This document shows, one piece after another, positions 54,323 to 64,000 of a DNA stretch of 64,000 bases (its first letter is position 1; every line of letters starts with the position of its first letter). Origin of the DNA: Cladochytrium replicatum (Eukaryota > Chytridiomycota > Chytridiomycetes > Cladochytriales > Cladochytriaceae); assembly GCA_025526935.1 (NCBI GenBank), contig JAHLKD010000119.1, positions 90,679 to 154,678 on the forward strand, read 5' to 3'. The position numbers were made by a program, and so were the translations under genes. The notes under the pieces were generated by a model, which worked only from the letters and a program-made list of their open reading frames with translations, did no database searches and was not told the origin of the DNA.

Positions 54323-54357
<35 letters not shown>
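52326..54357 (-). mobile_element. LINE copy B, a second LINE family, internally deleted
   Basis: Minus-strand RT of a different LINE lineage from A, C and D. Landmarks are APGPNHIPAELFKPL, SQYRPITLTNVDRKIFERTL, SGVECVFALDATL, GLFQDSVLSPFLYSVF and FADDIALFS, then VSFRYLGHYFTIAGFDL. It is broken into three frames (54036-53167, 53133-52735, 52712-52314). Its 5' end (54357-54240) starts with a GA repeat and MPPPSAP-like codons similar to copy D ORF1, then jumps into the middle of ORF2, so most of ORF1 and the endonuclease are deleted. Its 3' end lacks a UTR and meets inverted copy A at about 52325. Confidence 0.8.
54326..54357. repeat. (GA)n microsatellite at the LINE B 5' end
   Basis: About 16 uninterrupted GA units. 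A related GAGAGAGT repeat stands at the same place in LINE D (61805-61878), so the repeat is probably part of the LINE 5' UTR. Confidence 0.8.
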
Positions 54358-54359
<2 letters not shown>

Positions 54360-56847
54360 TTTTTATTTTTATTTTTAACAATATTATTTATTTTGCACAT
54401 ACAGTGCATACCAAAAAACAACACCCAAAGTGCCTTACAAGATGGTCATGGACCAGCACATAGGGAAGCGCGTGCAGCATAAGGAAAAGCAACAAAGCAA
54501 AACAGAGAATGTAAACTCAAACCTGTGGCTACCCGTCAGATACTGCTAAGGTACCCAAAAAACAGGTGAGTAATAAATAATAAAAAAGAAACCGTTAAAG
54601 ATCCACAAATGCAGGGCCAAAGAGGGAGTCTGGAGGAGAAACTTCTAATGGCAGACCCATACAGTGAAGCCAAATCTTATGGAGACAACGAAAAACTAGA
54701 TACCACGGTGCAAGATTCGCTGGGTTGACAATGCGAAGTGGAAGAAGGCTATCAATTGCAACGTCAAGCGGAAGTTGTAAAACAGGAACAGGAACAGGAG
54801 GCAACAATAGGTCAAGACGCAAACATTCTGAAACATGAGATCTAGAGAGAGTTGCAGTGCGGCAGTGACAACACTGCTTGCGGGGGTGATAAAACAAACG
54901 TCCAAGGCGATACTGCAGAAGCCTCAAGATTGACGAAATAGGGAAGCATGGAGGAGCAATTGCTAGCTCATGAGGGTGTGCAGATGCAAGGGGAGCAAAG
55001 CTAGCAGCTATAGAACCATAGGCAGATTGAGGTTACTTGGTGAAAGTGATTGCGATAACATCAGAAGGTTTGGGAACTACAACATTTGCAGCCGGAAGAG
55101 GAAGTGATTGTTGAAAGGGACAGGAGAACAACGAAAGTGCTTTCCCTGGTGAAGAAAGAATGACAACATAGAGTGAACCATATCAGGGGCATCATCATCC
55201 AGCCAACGTTGAAACATCTGAAACTGCAGATATTGAAGCCGAAACCTGAAGGTCAGGAAACTTAAAAAACAGTAAAACCCCAGCAATTGAAGTGGAAAAT
55301 GAAAGGCGAAGAATCGACACAAACATTGGTGAATAAAAGTCCGAACTGGTTTGCAAACAGCAACAGAGGGAAGAATAAAATATAAACCAAATTCAAGCGT
55401 AGGTCGAATAAAAGACAAAAACAAATGACAAACCACAACCAGAGAATGAGAACCAAACATCCTTGAAAAAGAAAGCCAAAGCAAAGAAGCTGCGCGCGCT
55501 TTGGCAAGTCGATGGGAAATAGTCAGTGAAGCATCAAATCCAGTATCTCCAAAAAAGCAACCCAGATAACGAAATGCAGGCTTGACAGGCAGAGGTTGAC
55601 CATGAAGAAGCAAAGGCGAATGAGCAGGAATAGGAATTTTTGTGAGAATCACAGACTTCAAAGGAGCAAAGAAAAACCCACGAGCTTGGGCAACTGGTCA
55701 CAAACAGAGAGAAGAACCTGCATAGCATCCAAAGTAATTGCAAACAAGGCCAAATCATCTGCAAATAAAAAAATTATATCGTGGTTTGGCAGGATGAAAG
55801 AGTGTTATAGGTGGGGCAAATGGTCGGAGGAGCCCAGGTAGAGGATCAAGAAAAGTGATATAGAGAAGTGGACTGAGAACAGAACCTTGAAACAAACCTC
55901 TAAACAAATCAAAAGCATCTGAAAAACAATTTGCAACAACCCTCTGGAAGAACAAAATCAAACAGAGACTTCAAAACAAAACAAATGGCAACGGTACTCC
56001 CCTAGAAAGAAGCTCAGCCCAAAGAATTGCACGATTTGTGGTGTCATAAGCTGCTTGAATATCTAAAAAACCAGCAACCCAAGGAACCTTGGCATTAGAC
56101 CACGGGAGATACATGCCTGAAGACCAAAAACACATTCCATTCCCGAGCGGTGTGACTGAAATCCCGCTTGGGCAGCATCAAGTGGGCGTTGAGACGTGAT
56201 AGCAGAATAAAGATGTGGCAACAAAGCTCGCTCAAAAATTTTTCGGGCAACACACGAAAGAGTAATGGGGCGATAATTAGTAATATCACCAAGCGTACCA
56301 CGTTGCTTCCAAACTGGGTGCAAAAGCCCAAGATTCCATGAAGTGGGTGTAAGACTACTGCGAAAAATGGACTGAGAAAGTTGCAAGAACAATGGAGCAA
56401 GAATAGCTGAAATTGGGCGATAAAGTTCTGCAGGCAGACGATCATGACCCGGGGCAGACTCCAAAGGGCAGTCCCTAATAGCTAGAACAAAAGCTTCAAC
56501 ATCCAATGGCAGCTGAAAATCACACAGAACAATTGAAGGTGAAACTGGGTCAGCAGCTTGAGCATTGTAGACACTAGCAAAATGATCAGAATATTTGGCT
56601 AAAGACTGAGGATCAAAATCTAAACCATTAGCTGAAGTACGAAAGTTAGCGCAGCGCCGAGCATGAGACACATGTTTCAGAAGAAAGGCACTGATGAAGA
56701 ACTAGGGTCATCAAAAAAATTTGCTTTTGTCTTACGCCTGTGTGATCTCAGAGCTGATTTGAATGCTTTGTGACTATCACGTTGGCGAGTTCTTAGAAAA
56801 GGAAGAAGAGGGTCAGAAGAATGTGTGGAAAGAGGGAATAATAGTCC
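54360..56847 (-). mobile_element. LINE copy C, 5'-truncated
   Basis: Same family as copies A and D, minus strand. The 3' tail is A-rich (three T-run/A units at 54360-54377 on +). ORF2 C-terminal and RT pieces occupy 54595-56671 but are split by several single-base shifts (SFLFADD region near 55760, NHFHQ region near 55030). It is 5'-truncated within ORF2 at about 56847, where the poly(A) of copy D begins. The site hit by the chromovirus in copy A is intact here (about 54890). Confidence 0.88.
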
Positions 56848-57084
56848 TTTTTTTTTTTTTTTTTTTTAACAATATTATTATTTATTTTGCACATACAGTG
56901 CATAACAAAAAAACACCCAAAGTGCCTTACAAGATGGTCATGGACCCACATAGGGAAGCGCGCGCAGCATAAGGAAAAGCAACAAAGCAAAACAGAGAAT
57001 GTAAACTCAAACCTGTGGCTACCCGTCAGATACTGCTAAGGTGCCAAAAAAACAGGTGAGTAATAAATAATGAGAAAGAAAACG

Positions 57085-60000
57085 TTAAAGATCCACAAAT
57101 GCAGGGCCAAAGAGGGAGTCTGGAGGAGAAACTTCTAATGGCAGACCCATACAGTGAAGCCAAATCTTATGGAGACAACGAAAAACTAGATACCACGGTG
57201 CAAGATTCGCTGGGTTGACAATGCGAAGTGGACGAAGGCTATCAATTGCAACGTCAAGCGGAAGTTGTAAAACAGGAACAGGAACAGGAGGCAACAATAG
57301 GTCAAGACGCAAACATTCTGAAACATGAGATCTAGAGAGAGTTGCAGTGCGGCAGTGACAACACTGCTTGCGGGGGTGATAAAACAAACGTCCAAGGCGA
57401 TACTGCAGAAGCCTCAAGATTGACGAAATAGGGAAGCATGGAGGAGCAATTGCTAGCGCATGAGGGTGTGCAGATGCAAGGGGAGCAAAGCTAGCAGCTA
57501 TAGAACCATAGGCAGATGAGGCTACTTGGTGAAAGTGATTTGCGATAACATCAGAAGGTTTGGGAACTACAACATTTGCAGCCGGGAAGAGGAAGTGATT
57601 GTTGAAAGGGACAGGAGAACAACGAAAGTGCTTTCCCTGGTGAAGAAAGAATGACAACATAGAGTGAACCATATCAGGGGCATCATCATCCAGCCAACGT
57701 TGAAACATCTGAAACTGCAGATATTGAAGCCGAAACTGAAGGTCAGGAAACTTAAAAAACAGTAAAACCCCAGCAATTGAAGTGGAAAGGCGAAGAAATC
57801 GACACAAACATTGGTGAATAAAAGTCCGAACTGGTTTGCAAACAGCAACAGAGGGAAGAATAAAATATAAACCAAATTCAAGCGTAGGTCGAATAAAAGA
57901 CAAAAACAAATGACGAACCACAACCAGAGAATGAGAACCAAACATCCTTGAAAAAGAAAGCAAAGCAAAAGAAGCTGCGCGCTTTGGCAAGTCGATGGGA
58001 AATAGTCAGTGAAACATCAAATCCAGTATCTCCAAAAAAGCAACCCAGATAACGAAATGAAGGCTTGACAGGCAGAGGTTGACCATGAAGAAGCAAAGGC
58101 GAATGAGCAGGAATAGGAATTTTTGTGAGAATCACAGACTTCAAAGGAGCAAAAGAAAAACCACGAGCTTGGGCAAACTGGTCACAAACAGAGAGAAGAA
58201 CCTGCATAGCATCCAAAGTAATTGCAAACAAGGCCAAATCATCTGCAAATAAAAAAGAATTATATCGTGGTTTGGCAGGATGAAAGAGTGTTATAGGTGG
58301 GGCAAATGGTCGGAGGAGCCCAGGTAGAGGATCAAGAAAAGTGATATAGAAGTGGACTGAGAACAGAACCTTGAAACAAACCTCTAAACAAATCAAAAGC
58401 ATCTGAAAAACAATTTGCAACAACCACTCTGGAAGAACAAAAATCAAACAGAGACTTCAAAACAAAAACAAATGGCAACGGTACTCCCCTAGAAAGAAGC
58501 TCAGCCCAAAGAATTGCACGATTTGTGGTGTCATAAGCTGCTTGAATATCTAAAAAACCAGCAACCCAAGGAACCTTGGCATTAGACGCACGGGATACAT
58601 GCCTGAAGACCAAAAACACATTCCATTCCCGAGCGGTGTGACTGAAATCCCGCTTGGGCAGCATCAAGTGGGCGTTGAGACGTGATAGCAGAATAAAGAT
58701 GTGGCAACAAAGCTCGCTCAAAAATTTTTCGGGCAACACACGAAAGAGTAATGGGGCGATAATTAGTAATATCACCAAGCGTACCACGTTGCTTCCAAAC
58801 TGGGTGCAAAAGCCCAAGATTCCATGAAGTGGGTGTAAGACTACTGCGAAAAATGGACTGAGAAAGTTGCAAGAACAATGGAGCAAGAATAGCTGAAATT
58901 GGGCGATAAAGTTCTGCAGGCAGACGATCATGACCCGGGGCAGACTCCAAAGGGCAGTCCCTAATAGCTAGAACAAAAGCTTCAACATCCAATGGCAGCT
59001 GAAAATCACACAGAACAATTGAAGGTGAAACTGGGTCAGCAGCTTGAGCATTGTAGACACTAGCAAAATGATCAGAATATTTGGCTAAAGACTGAGGATC
59101 AAAATCTAAACCATTAGCTGAAGTACGAAAGTTAGCGCAGCGCCGAGCATGAGACACATGTTTCAGAAGAGAAGGCACTGATGAAGAACTAGGGTCATCA
59201 AAAAAATTTGCTTTTGTCTTACGCCTGTGTGATCTCAGAGCTGATTTGAATGCTTTGTGACTATCACGTTGGCGAGTTCTTAGAAAAGGAAGAAGAGGGT
59301 CAGAAGAATTGTGGTGAAAGAGGGAATAATAGTCACGGAATGCTGAACGAGCCTTACTACGCAACAAAGCAATCTCAGGGGGCAAAGGAGTGGTCGCTGG
59401 TGCTCTACGACGAGGTGTTGGTGGTCCCAATGTCAGAACTGCTGTTGCCTCAACAAAATCAACTATAATTTGAAATGCGAATCAATTGCTCCCTGGGCCA
59501 CTGCACGAGAAAGAGAAGTCCCCACAGGGACCTGAAGTGGTTCCAATGCTGCTGTTAGCGCCTCTGATGTTAGGAAGCAGAATCTTAGCAGTTTCTCTGT
59601 GCGACTTACGAATAACTTCATCCTTTAACAATGGAGATTCCAAGAAGGTAGAGGAGGAGGCACAGTGGCCTGAGGATCTGGGCCAGCTAAAGAAAATGAA
59701 CAGGTCACTGCAAAATGGTCTGAAGGATGGGGAGCCATAGACTGGGGTTGATCATGCACTAAATAAGAGGAAGCTGTCACATAAGTAGAAGCAAAAAACA
59801 AATCAATAATTGAACTCCCTAAGTGGGAACGAAAAGTTGGGCGACGAGCTGAAGAAGAAGCTGGGACAACCAATGAAAGTGAGTGGGCTGTAAAAAAGGA
59901 AGAAGTGCTCTGGCACGGGCATTAGTAACATGATCACCAGTGCTCTGAGTTCTAAAATTGAAGTCACCCATCAAAACTACTGGTGTATCCGAATTCGAAA

Positions 60001-60379
60001 CAAATTGAGGAAAATCAGATAATGCACCCAAACAGTCTTCCGCAGTCCAACGTGGGGGAAAATAAAATCCACCAATCACGACCTGACGAAACCTAAACCA
60101 CAAACCAAACCCAGAAGGAACTGATGCAATCAACCTAAATTGATAAGTACTGCAACGATGTGGGTTAATAAGAAGAGCAACACCAGATGCCAAAGGAGCG
60201 TCTGGTGGAGGACGAGAATCAAACAACAAATACTCAGAAGAAACACTGTCTAAAGTTAACTGATGAGTTTCTGTTAAAACTAAAAAATCAAGCTGATGAG
60301 TAACAAGCCAAGCAAGTAAATCTGAAAAATCCAGAGGCAAACCTCTACAGTTGAAGGTTCCAGAACGAAAAGTCCACAT
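57085..60379 (-). pseudogene. LINE D ORF2: APE endonuclease + reverse transcriptase, several frameshifts
   Basis: Starts ATG at 60379. Endonuclease motifs in order: FNCRGL (Asn), LVLTETHQ (Glu), VVLMGDFNFRT (Asp-x-Asn), then in another frame SIIDLFFAST and HPSDHFAVTC (Ser-Asp-His). RT: YRPITLSCVARKIFERALLP, SGMECVFGLQACI, SFLFADDLALFAI and SFRYLGCFFGDTGF. The C-terminal CCHCRTATLSRSHVSEC is a Cys-His cluster typical of LINE ORF2 ends; the stop is at 57085. Frames change near 59850, 59430-59625, 58600, 58350 and 57980, so this copy is inactive as written. Confidence 0.8.
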
Positions 60380-61798
60380 TAATTGCGAGATGTAGGTTCA
60401 GAACGCGAAGAACGGGCTAAAGAAACAGTAGCTTCAAAGTCTGCAGCAGGAAGATTAGAACGAAGATAATGAAAAACTGCAGGATCATGAGTAATTCGCA
60501 AGAGGTGAGCAAATCTTTTGTGAACAGCCTTTGCTACAGCAACTTGACGTTGCTCAAGTGATTGAACAGACCCAGAACGAAGCTGCCCAGGGTCAAAAAG
60601 ATCAACGGGCACCTCATCACCTGGAAAAATGTCCTTGCGGAGCTTGTCAGCACAGTCAGAAGTACAAATAAACTCAGCAGTGTTACGCCCAATAAAACTA
60701 ATATGGCGAATGTCACGGGAAAATTGAGGGTTTCCAGAAATTCGATTAATCAGAGTGCGGAGCTGATTAAGTGGCTGACGACTAATTTCCTTAAACCTCA
60801 CAGTAGCAAAACCAGCAGCACGATCACGAACAGGCTGAGGAGGATTGATCAAAATTGGTGACTCAGCCGGGTAATCAATCACCAATCTGGGTGGCCGTAG
60901 TGATCTGCGAGATAGGGGGTCCACTCCAGCAACCACTGAGCGATAAAGGGCGGGTTGAGCATCTGCTTCGGCAGCTTCAATACGAACAATAGCATTTGAT
61001 GCACGAGAGGCAAATTTTGCAGTGCTGAAAGGCCCAGGATTGCGAGTAGCAGGGGCAGGTGGCGGTCGGCTAGCACTCGCAACTTGAGCATAGGAAGGCA
61101 CGGCAGAGACAGCAGCAGGAGGGCAGCTGATAGTTTCAACCAACGGAACTACAGCAATAGTCAATGCAGCAAAGAAGGCAGCCTCAGTCTCTGGTTCCAA
61201 TACTGGGAGAAATTGCATTGCACGAGTGAAAGCAGACATCACTAATGGATGAGATCCAGAAGTTTGAGCAGGGGCCAGCATATGCAGAGCATCCAAGAAT
61301 CGGTCACGAGGAGTAGGCAAGGAGAGGTAGCATGATCAGCTGCAGAGGCATTCTTCTCGACCCTGGCACGAGAGGCAGGTCGGCGAGTCGGGGGTGATTT
61401 TGATGCTCGACGTTTCCCTTTGGGATCAGCATCAGCAAGGGTAAGTGACATTTCGACTGTATCATTCATGTGAACATCAACGACACTTGCGGGGGATCTT
61501 CCTCTAATTCGAGGCGGTTCTGAAGTGGATGACGCTTGGTCACGTGATCGTGAGTCACGTGATTCGCGAGGAGAATTCACTTCATCTGCCCACAGAAAAT
61601 TTTCTCCATCAAAGTTGCTGGGCTGAGAGTCAGGAATGTTTTCCTGAGGGGCGCGAGGGTGGGACACAGAGGGAGCACGGGAGCGAGCACGGCCAGAAGC
61701 GATGAAAATTTTTGAGGGGGTGCGGCGGGCGGCGCGGCGGGCGGCGCGGCATGCGGCGCGTCAGGCGGCTGCGCAGGCGGAGCGCTGGGAGGCGGCAT
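60379..61798 (-). pseudogene. LINE D ORF1 (Gag-like), two frame changes
   Basis: Begins MPPPSAPPAQPPDAPHAAPP (Pro/Ala-rich, 61798), shifts frame near 61700 to a Ser/Arg-rich segment (SRDQASSTSEPPRIRGRSP), and again near 61320 to MPTPRDRFLDALHMLAP. The last part carries FATVRFKEISRQPLNQLRTL and INRISGNPQFSRDI, an RRM-like or nucleic-acid-binding stretch by pattern only. The stop codon overlaps the ORF2 start as TAATG (60381-60377). Confidence 0.7.
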
Positions 61799-61804
61799 TG
61801 ATTT

Positions 61805-61878
61805 GAGAGAGAGTGAGAGAGTGAGAGAGTGAGAGAGTGAGAGAGTGAGAGAGTGACAGAGTAGAGAGTGAGAGAGTC
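61805..61878. repeat. (GAGAGAGT)n-type microsatellite at the LINE D 5' end
   Basis: Eight to nine imperfect units of GAGAGAGT, decaying to GACAGAGTAGAGAGT. Position relative to ORF1 matches the (GA)n of LINE B. Confidence 0.85.
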
Positions 61879-61888
61879 AACGTTCCAT

Positions 61889-61958
61889 GGTTGTATGGTG
61901 TAGCGGTTAGCATAACATTCTGACTCTGTTGACCCGAGTTCAAATCTCGGTACGACCT
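61889..61958 (+). tRNA. tRNA-like gene, probably tRNA-Gln (CUG); anticodon arm irregular
   Basis: The acceptor stem GGTTGTA pairs with TACGACC (one G-U). The D arm TGGTGTAGCGGTTAGCAT is Gln-type. The T arm CCGAG TTCAAAT CTCGG is perfect. The anticodon stem TAACA/TGTTG pairs but encloses nine bases (TTCTGACTC) instead of seven; CTG follows a T as expected for position 33-36. It is 70 nt overall. The odd loop suggests either a pseudo-tRNA or a two-base change. Confidence 0.6.
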
Positions 61959-62289
61959 GGATATTTGAGGACAGGTGATTGATCAGTTTTAAAAAAGTAA
62001 TTGAAACTTCCCCTTAACTTCATGCTCTTTTTCTCTACAAATTCTTCTCCAATGGGTATGGAAATCGAATTTCTTTGCGTTAAGCAGAATTTGTCTATTT
62101 GAGGCGGATTTCATTCAGGCACCCAAATCTAGAAGAAACGAAGGCGAATCTAAAACACGAGATATTCAAAACAAAAAGAGCCATGCAACACTAAAAAAGG
62201 GAATATCGGCTGGCGAAAGTTTGGGATAGCACTCTGCAAAATGGAAAGGACCACCAAGATGCAGGGAATCACAATCCTCAATTCAGGAA
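61959..62289. other. intergenic, nothing supported
   Basis: AT-rich stretch between the tRNA-like gene and the 3' end of the Ser-rich gene. No gene or repeat was recognised. Confidence 0.4.
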
Positions 62290-63912
62290 TCACTGGTCTC
62301 TTGGCTGCTGCTTGATGACACTTGTACGCTTTCCGCTTCCGCTAGTCATTACAGTCGTCGCGTCGCTCGTTCGCCGATCTCCCAAAGAATCCAGTATTTC
62401 TCCGTCGTTTGTATCGGAGTCGTAAGGTGACGATCTGTCCACCGAGGAAGCATTCGTCATAATTGTATCCCCTCTTCGAAGATTGACGTTCTTCGAAAAT
62501 GCGTCGTCAACGATACGCCGGGCTTCCGCTTGCGACATTCTCGCCGGCGATGTGCTTCCATCGATTCTGGATGGTCCAGCAATAACTTGGTGAGAACCGG
62601 ATGAAACATCTCTGTACTGCGGGAGATGTGGGAAGGACTAAGAGCAGTTAAGTTCAGTGCAGCAGCTAGCGGCGATGGGGCATGCTGGACTCCCAGGGTC
62701 GCGGACCAAGGTTTTGCCGGCAAAGGTGCCACGACCCCAGGAGCAGAACGGCCAAAGAAGGAAGTGCTGCTGCCGTTCGATGATGCTGAGCTGCCACCCA
62801 AAAGCCAAAGTCTTTATTCATCGAGCTTGCAAAATCATCGCCGGCATTGAAAACTGACTCATCCTCAGTCTCATAGTCGGGCTCACCACGCGAGCTCCCC
62901 GAGCCTGCACGAGATCCATGGAGATCGGTGGTTGATCTTTCATCATCGGTTTCGAAATAATCGAAATATGACGACAACGAGTCGGTTGTGCTGTGACGAG
63001 AACTGTTGAACTGCGATAAAGGGCCAGGGACACTTGGTGACGCCGGGACAGCCGACACTCCAACGGAATGTTCGAGCTAGGTGACGGATTAACAATTGAT
63101 TGAATTGTTGAAGTTGTTGCAGCAGCAGGGATTCGGAAGACACAAAGGACAGAGGTCTGTCGAGGGAATACCACCTCGAGATGGAGCCAAAAACGAAGTT
63201 CCGCCCAGAGAAGACGCTCCAGCCAGCGAAGCTGCTTCCCTCCTTCTGATCCCGCCATCGACCCCACCATGGAGGTACGTTTCCTCTCTCCGACGAAGGC
63301 CGGCTCTCGACGAGACCCATGCTCCCTCCGACCTTCTCCGAGAATCACGCCCGGGGGAACCTAAATCGCCTTCATCTCCGCTACTCACGATTGTGACTGT
63401 ATTTCTACCGAGGGTATCGCTCATGAAGACGCTCTCGCGGAAAAAGTTTTCGTCGACCACACGTGAGATTCGTGGTGCACTCATATACGAAGAAGCTCTG
63501 CGATCAGATCTGTTTGATCCTCCGAAACGCTTGAAGCCAGCGATGCACCATCATAGTTCTCAGTTTGACCGGAAACCGCGATAGTGTACCTCAGTTGGTG
63601 GGGGACTAGCGATCATTGTCATCAAGTTCGTTGGAGCAACTTGAACGGATGCTTTCACAGGCATCGGAGCAGCGATGAGCCTCGAAGAATTAGCGTCGCC
63701 TACTGGGGATTGTCCAGCTCCCATTGGCATTTGCTGAGCGGGATAGTCGTGGTACAGTGCCGACGTTTGTGGTGCCTGTTGATAGTTGTAGTTCTGTCCA
63801 GACTGTATGGGATCGGGTTGCCATAGCCGAACTCGTCAGAAAACCGATGTCGCTGCGGGCGGTCATTTGAATGATAGTAAATGACATTTCCCTCTTGTTC
63901 GGAATGGTACAT
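62290..63912 (-). CDS. Ser-rich hypothetical protein, 3' part; continues past the right edge
   Basis: A spliced minus-strand gene, 5' end outside or unresolved. One intron is clear: an exon ending at 63590 (NLMTMIASPPPTE) with donor GTACAC, 60-nt intron 63589-63530, then RFGGSNRSDRRASSYMSAPR. That exon continues ISRVVDENFFRESVF and VTIVSSGDEGDLGSPGRDSR. Later exons hold STTDSLSSYFDYFETDDERS, EPDYETEDESVF, and finally SPARMSQAEARRIVDDAF down to the stop at 62290. Frames change three times (near 63080, 62800 and 62600), presumably at further introns that I could not place exactly. The protein is polar, Ser/Asp/Arg-rich and apparently disordered; no domain was recognised. Confidence 0.55.
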
Positions 63913-64000
63913 CCCTCATAGCCGTCGAAGTGCCCAGAAATCCTGTTTTGTCTGTTTTCTCCCTGTCTAGATGCGAATTGTTGGGAGAGCCGTCTATTTT

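Larger units (their letters stand above)
56848..61880 (-). mobile_element. LINE copy D, near full length
   Basis: Minus strand. Poly(A) of 20 (T20 at 56848-56867 on +), 3' UTR, ORF2 (57085-60379) with endonuclease, RT and Cys-His end, ORF1 (60379-61798), and a GAGAGAGT 5' repeat up to about 61878. The APE-type endonuclease and FADD RT place it among APE-bearing non-LTR elements; I cannot name the clade. Its 5' end stands about 10 bp from a tRNA-like gene. Confidence 0.88.

Overview
The window looks like nuclear DNA of a zoosporic (chytrid-type) fungus. Genes carry short GT-AG introns of about 50-100 bp. The gene content is fungal: a Bli-3-like FMN protein, a fungal GT1 glucosyltransferase, an ELO elongase, an Rds1-like ferritin-fold protein and eL38. 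A relic of the ciliary protein CFAP410 argues for a flagellate fungus. The chytrid placement is inference; no rRNA or other phylogenetic marker lies in the window.

1-5.2 kb: an unrecognised gene remnant, then a Trf4-type poly(A) polymerase with an RS tail (-), a Bli-3/PNPOx-like protein (-) and ribosomal protein eL38 (+). 5.6-9.8 kb: two decayed members of an F-box/WW-repeat family, a decayed Dom34/pelota copy and an intact GT1 glucosyltransferase. 10.2-14.2 kb: one six-exon JmjC gene whose acidic C-terminal ORFs look like separate genes until spliced. 14.3-21.4 kb: a decayed partial copy and the intact copy of an AIFM2/FSP1-like oxidoreductase, an 11-exon mitochondrial SHMT, a divergently transcribed membrane protein and an ELO elongase. 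21.9-28.9 kb: a frame-broken CFAP410-like gene, a low-complexity hypothetical gene, an AT-rich Ty3/gypsy relic with a stop at a conserved codon, and a proline iminopeptidase.

29-41.3 kb: the F-box/WW-repeat family again (three decayed loci and one intact gene at 34.3-35.5 kb), a fragment of a GT1 gene, a BAG/PB1 protein and a frame-disrupted secreted Rds1-like gene. 41.6-61.96 kb: a nest of retrotransposons bounded by two tRNA-type sequences. A LINE fragment on + is split by a young chromovirus (identical-looking 521-bp LTRs, 5-bp target duplication). It is followed by three LINE bodies on the minus strand, the last of which is near full length with ORF1 and ORF2 overlapping as TAATG. 62.3-63.9 kb: the 3' part of a Ser-rich gene running off the right edge.

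The housekeeping genes are unrelated to one another and there is no operon logic. The notable themes are repeated birth and decay of the F-box/WW-repeat family, layered retroelement insertion beside tRNA genes, and an extra NPP-motif reading frame between gag and protease in the chromovirus. Exon models were built by eye from splice signals, frame continuity and family resemblance; none was checked by alignment software.
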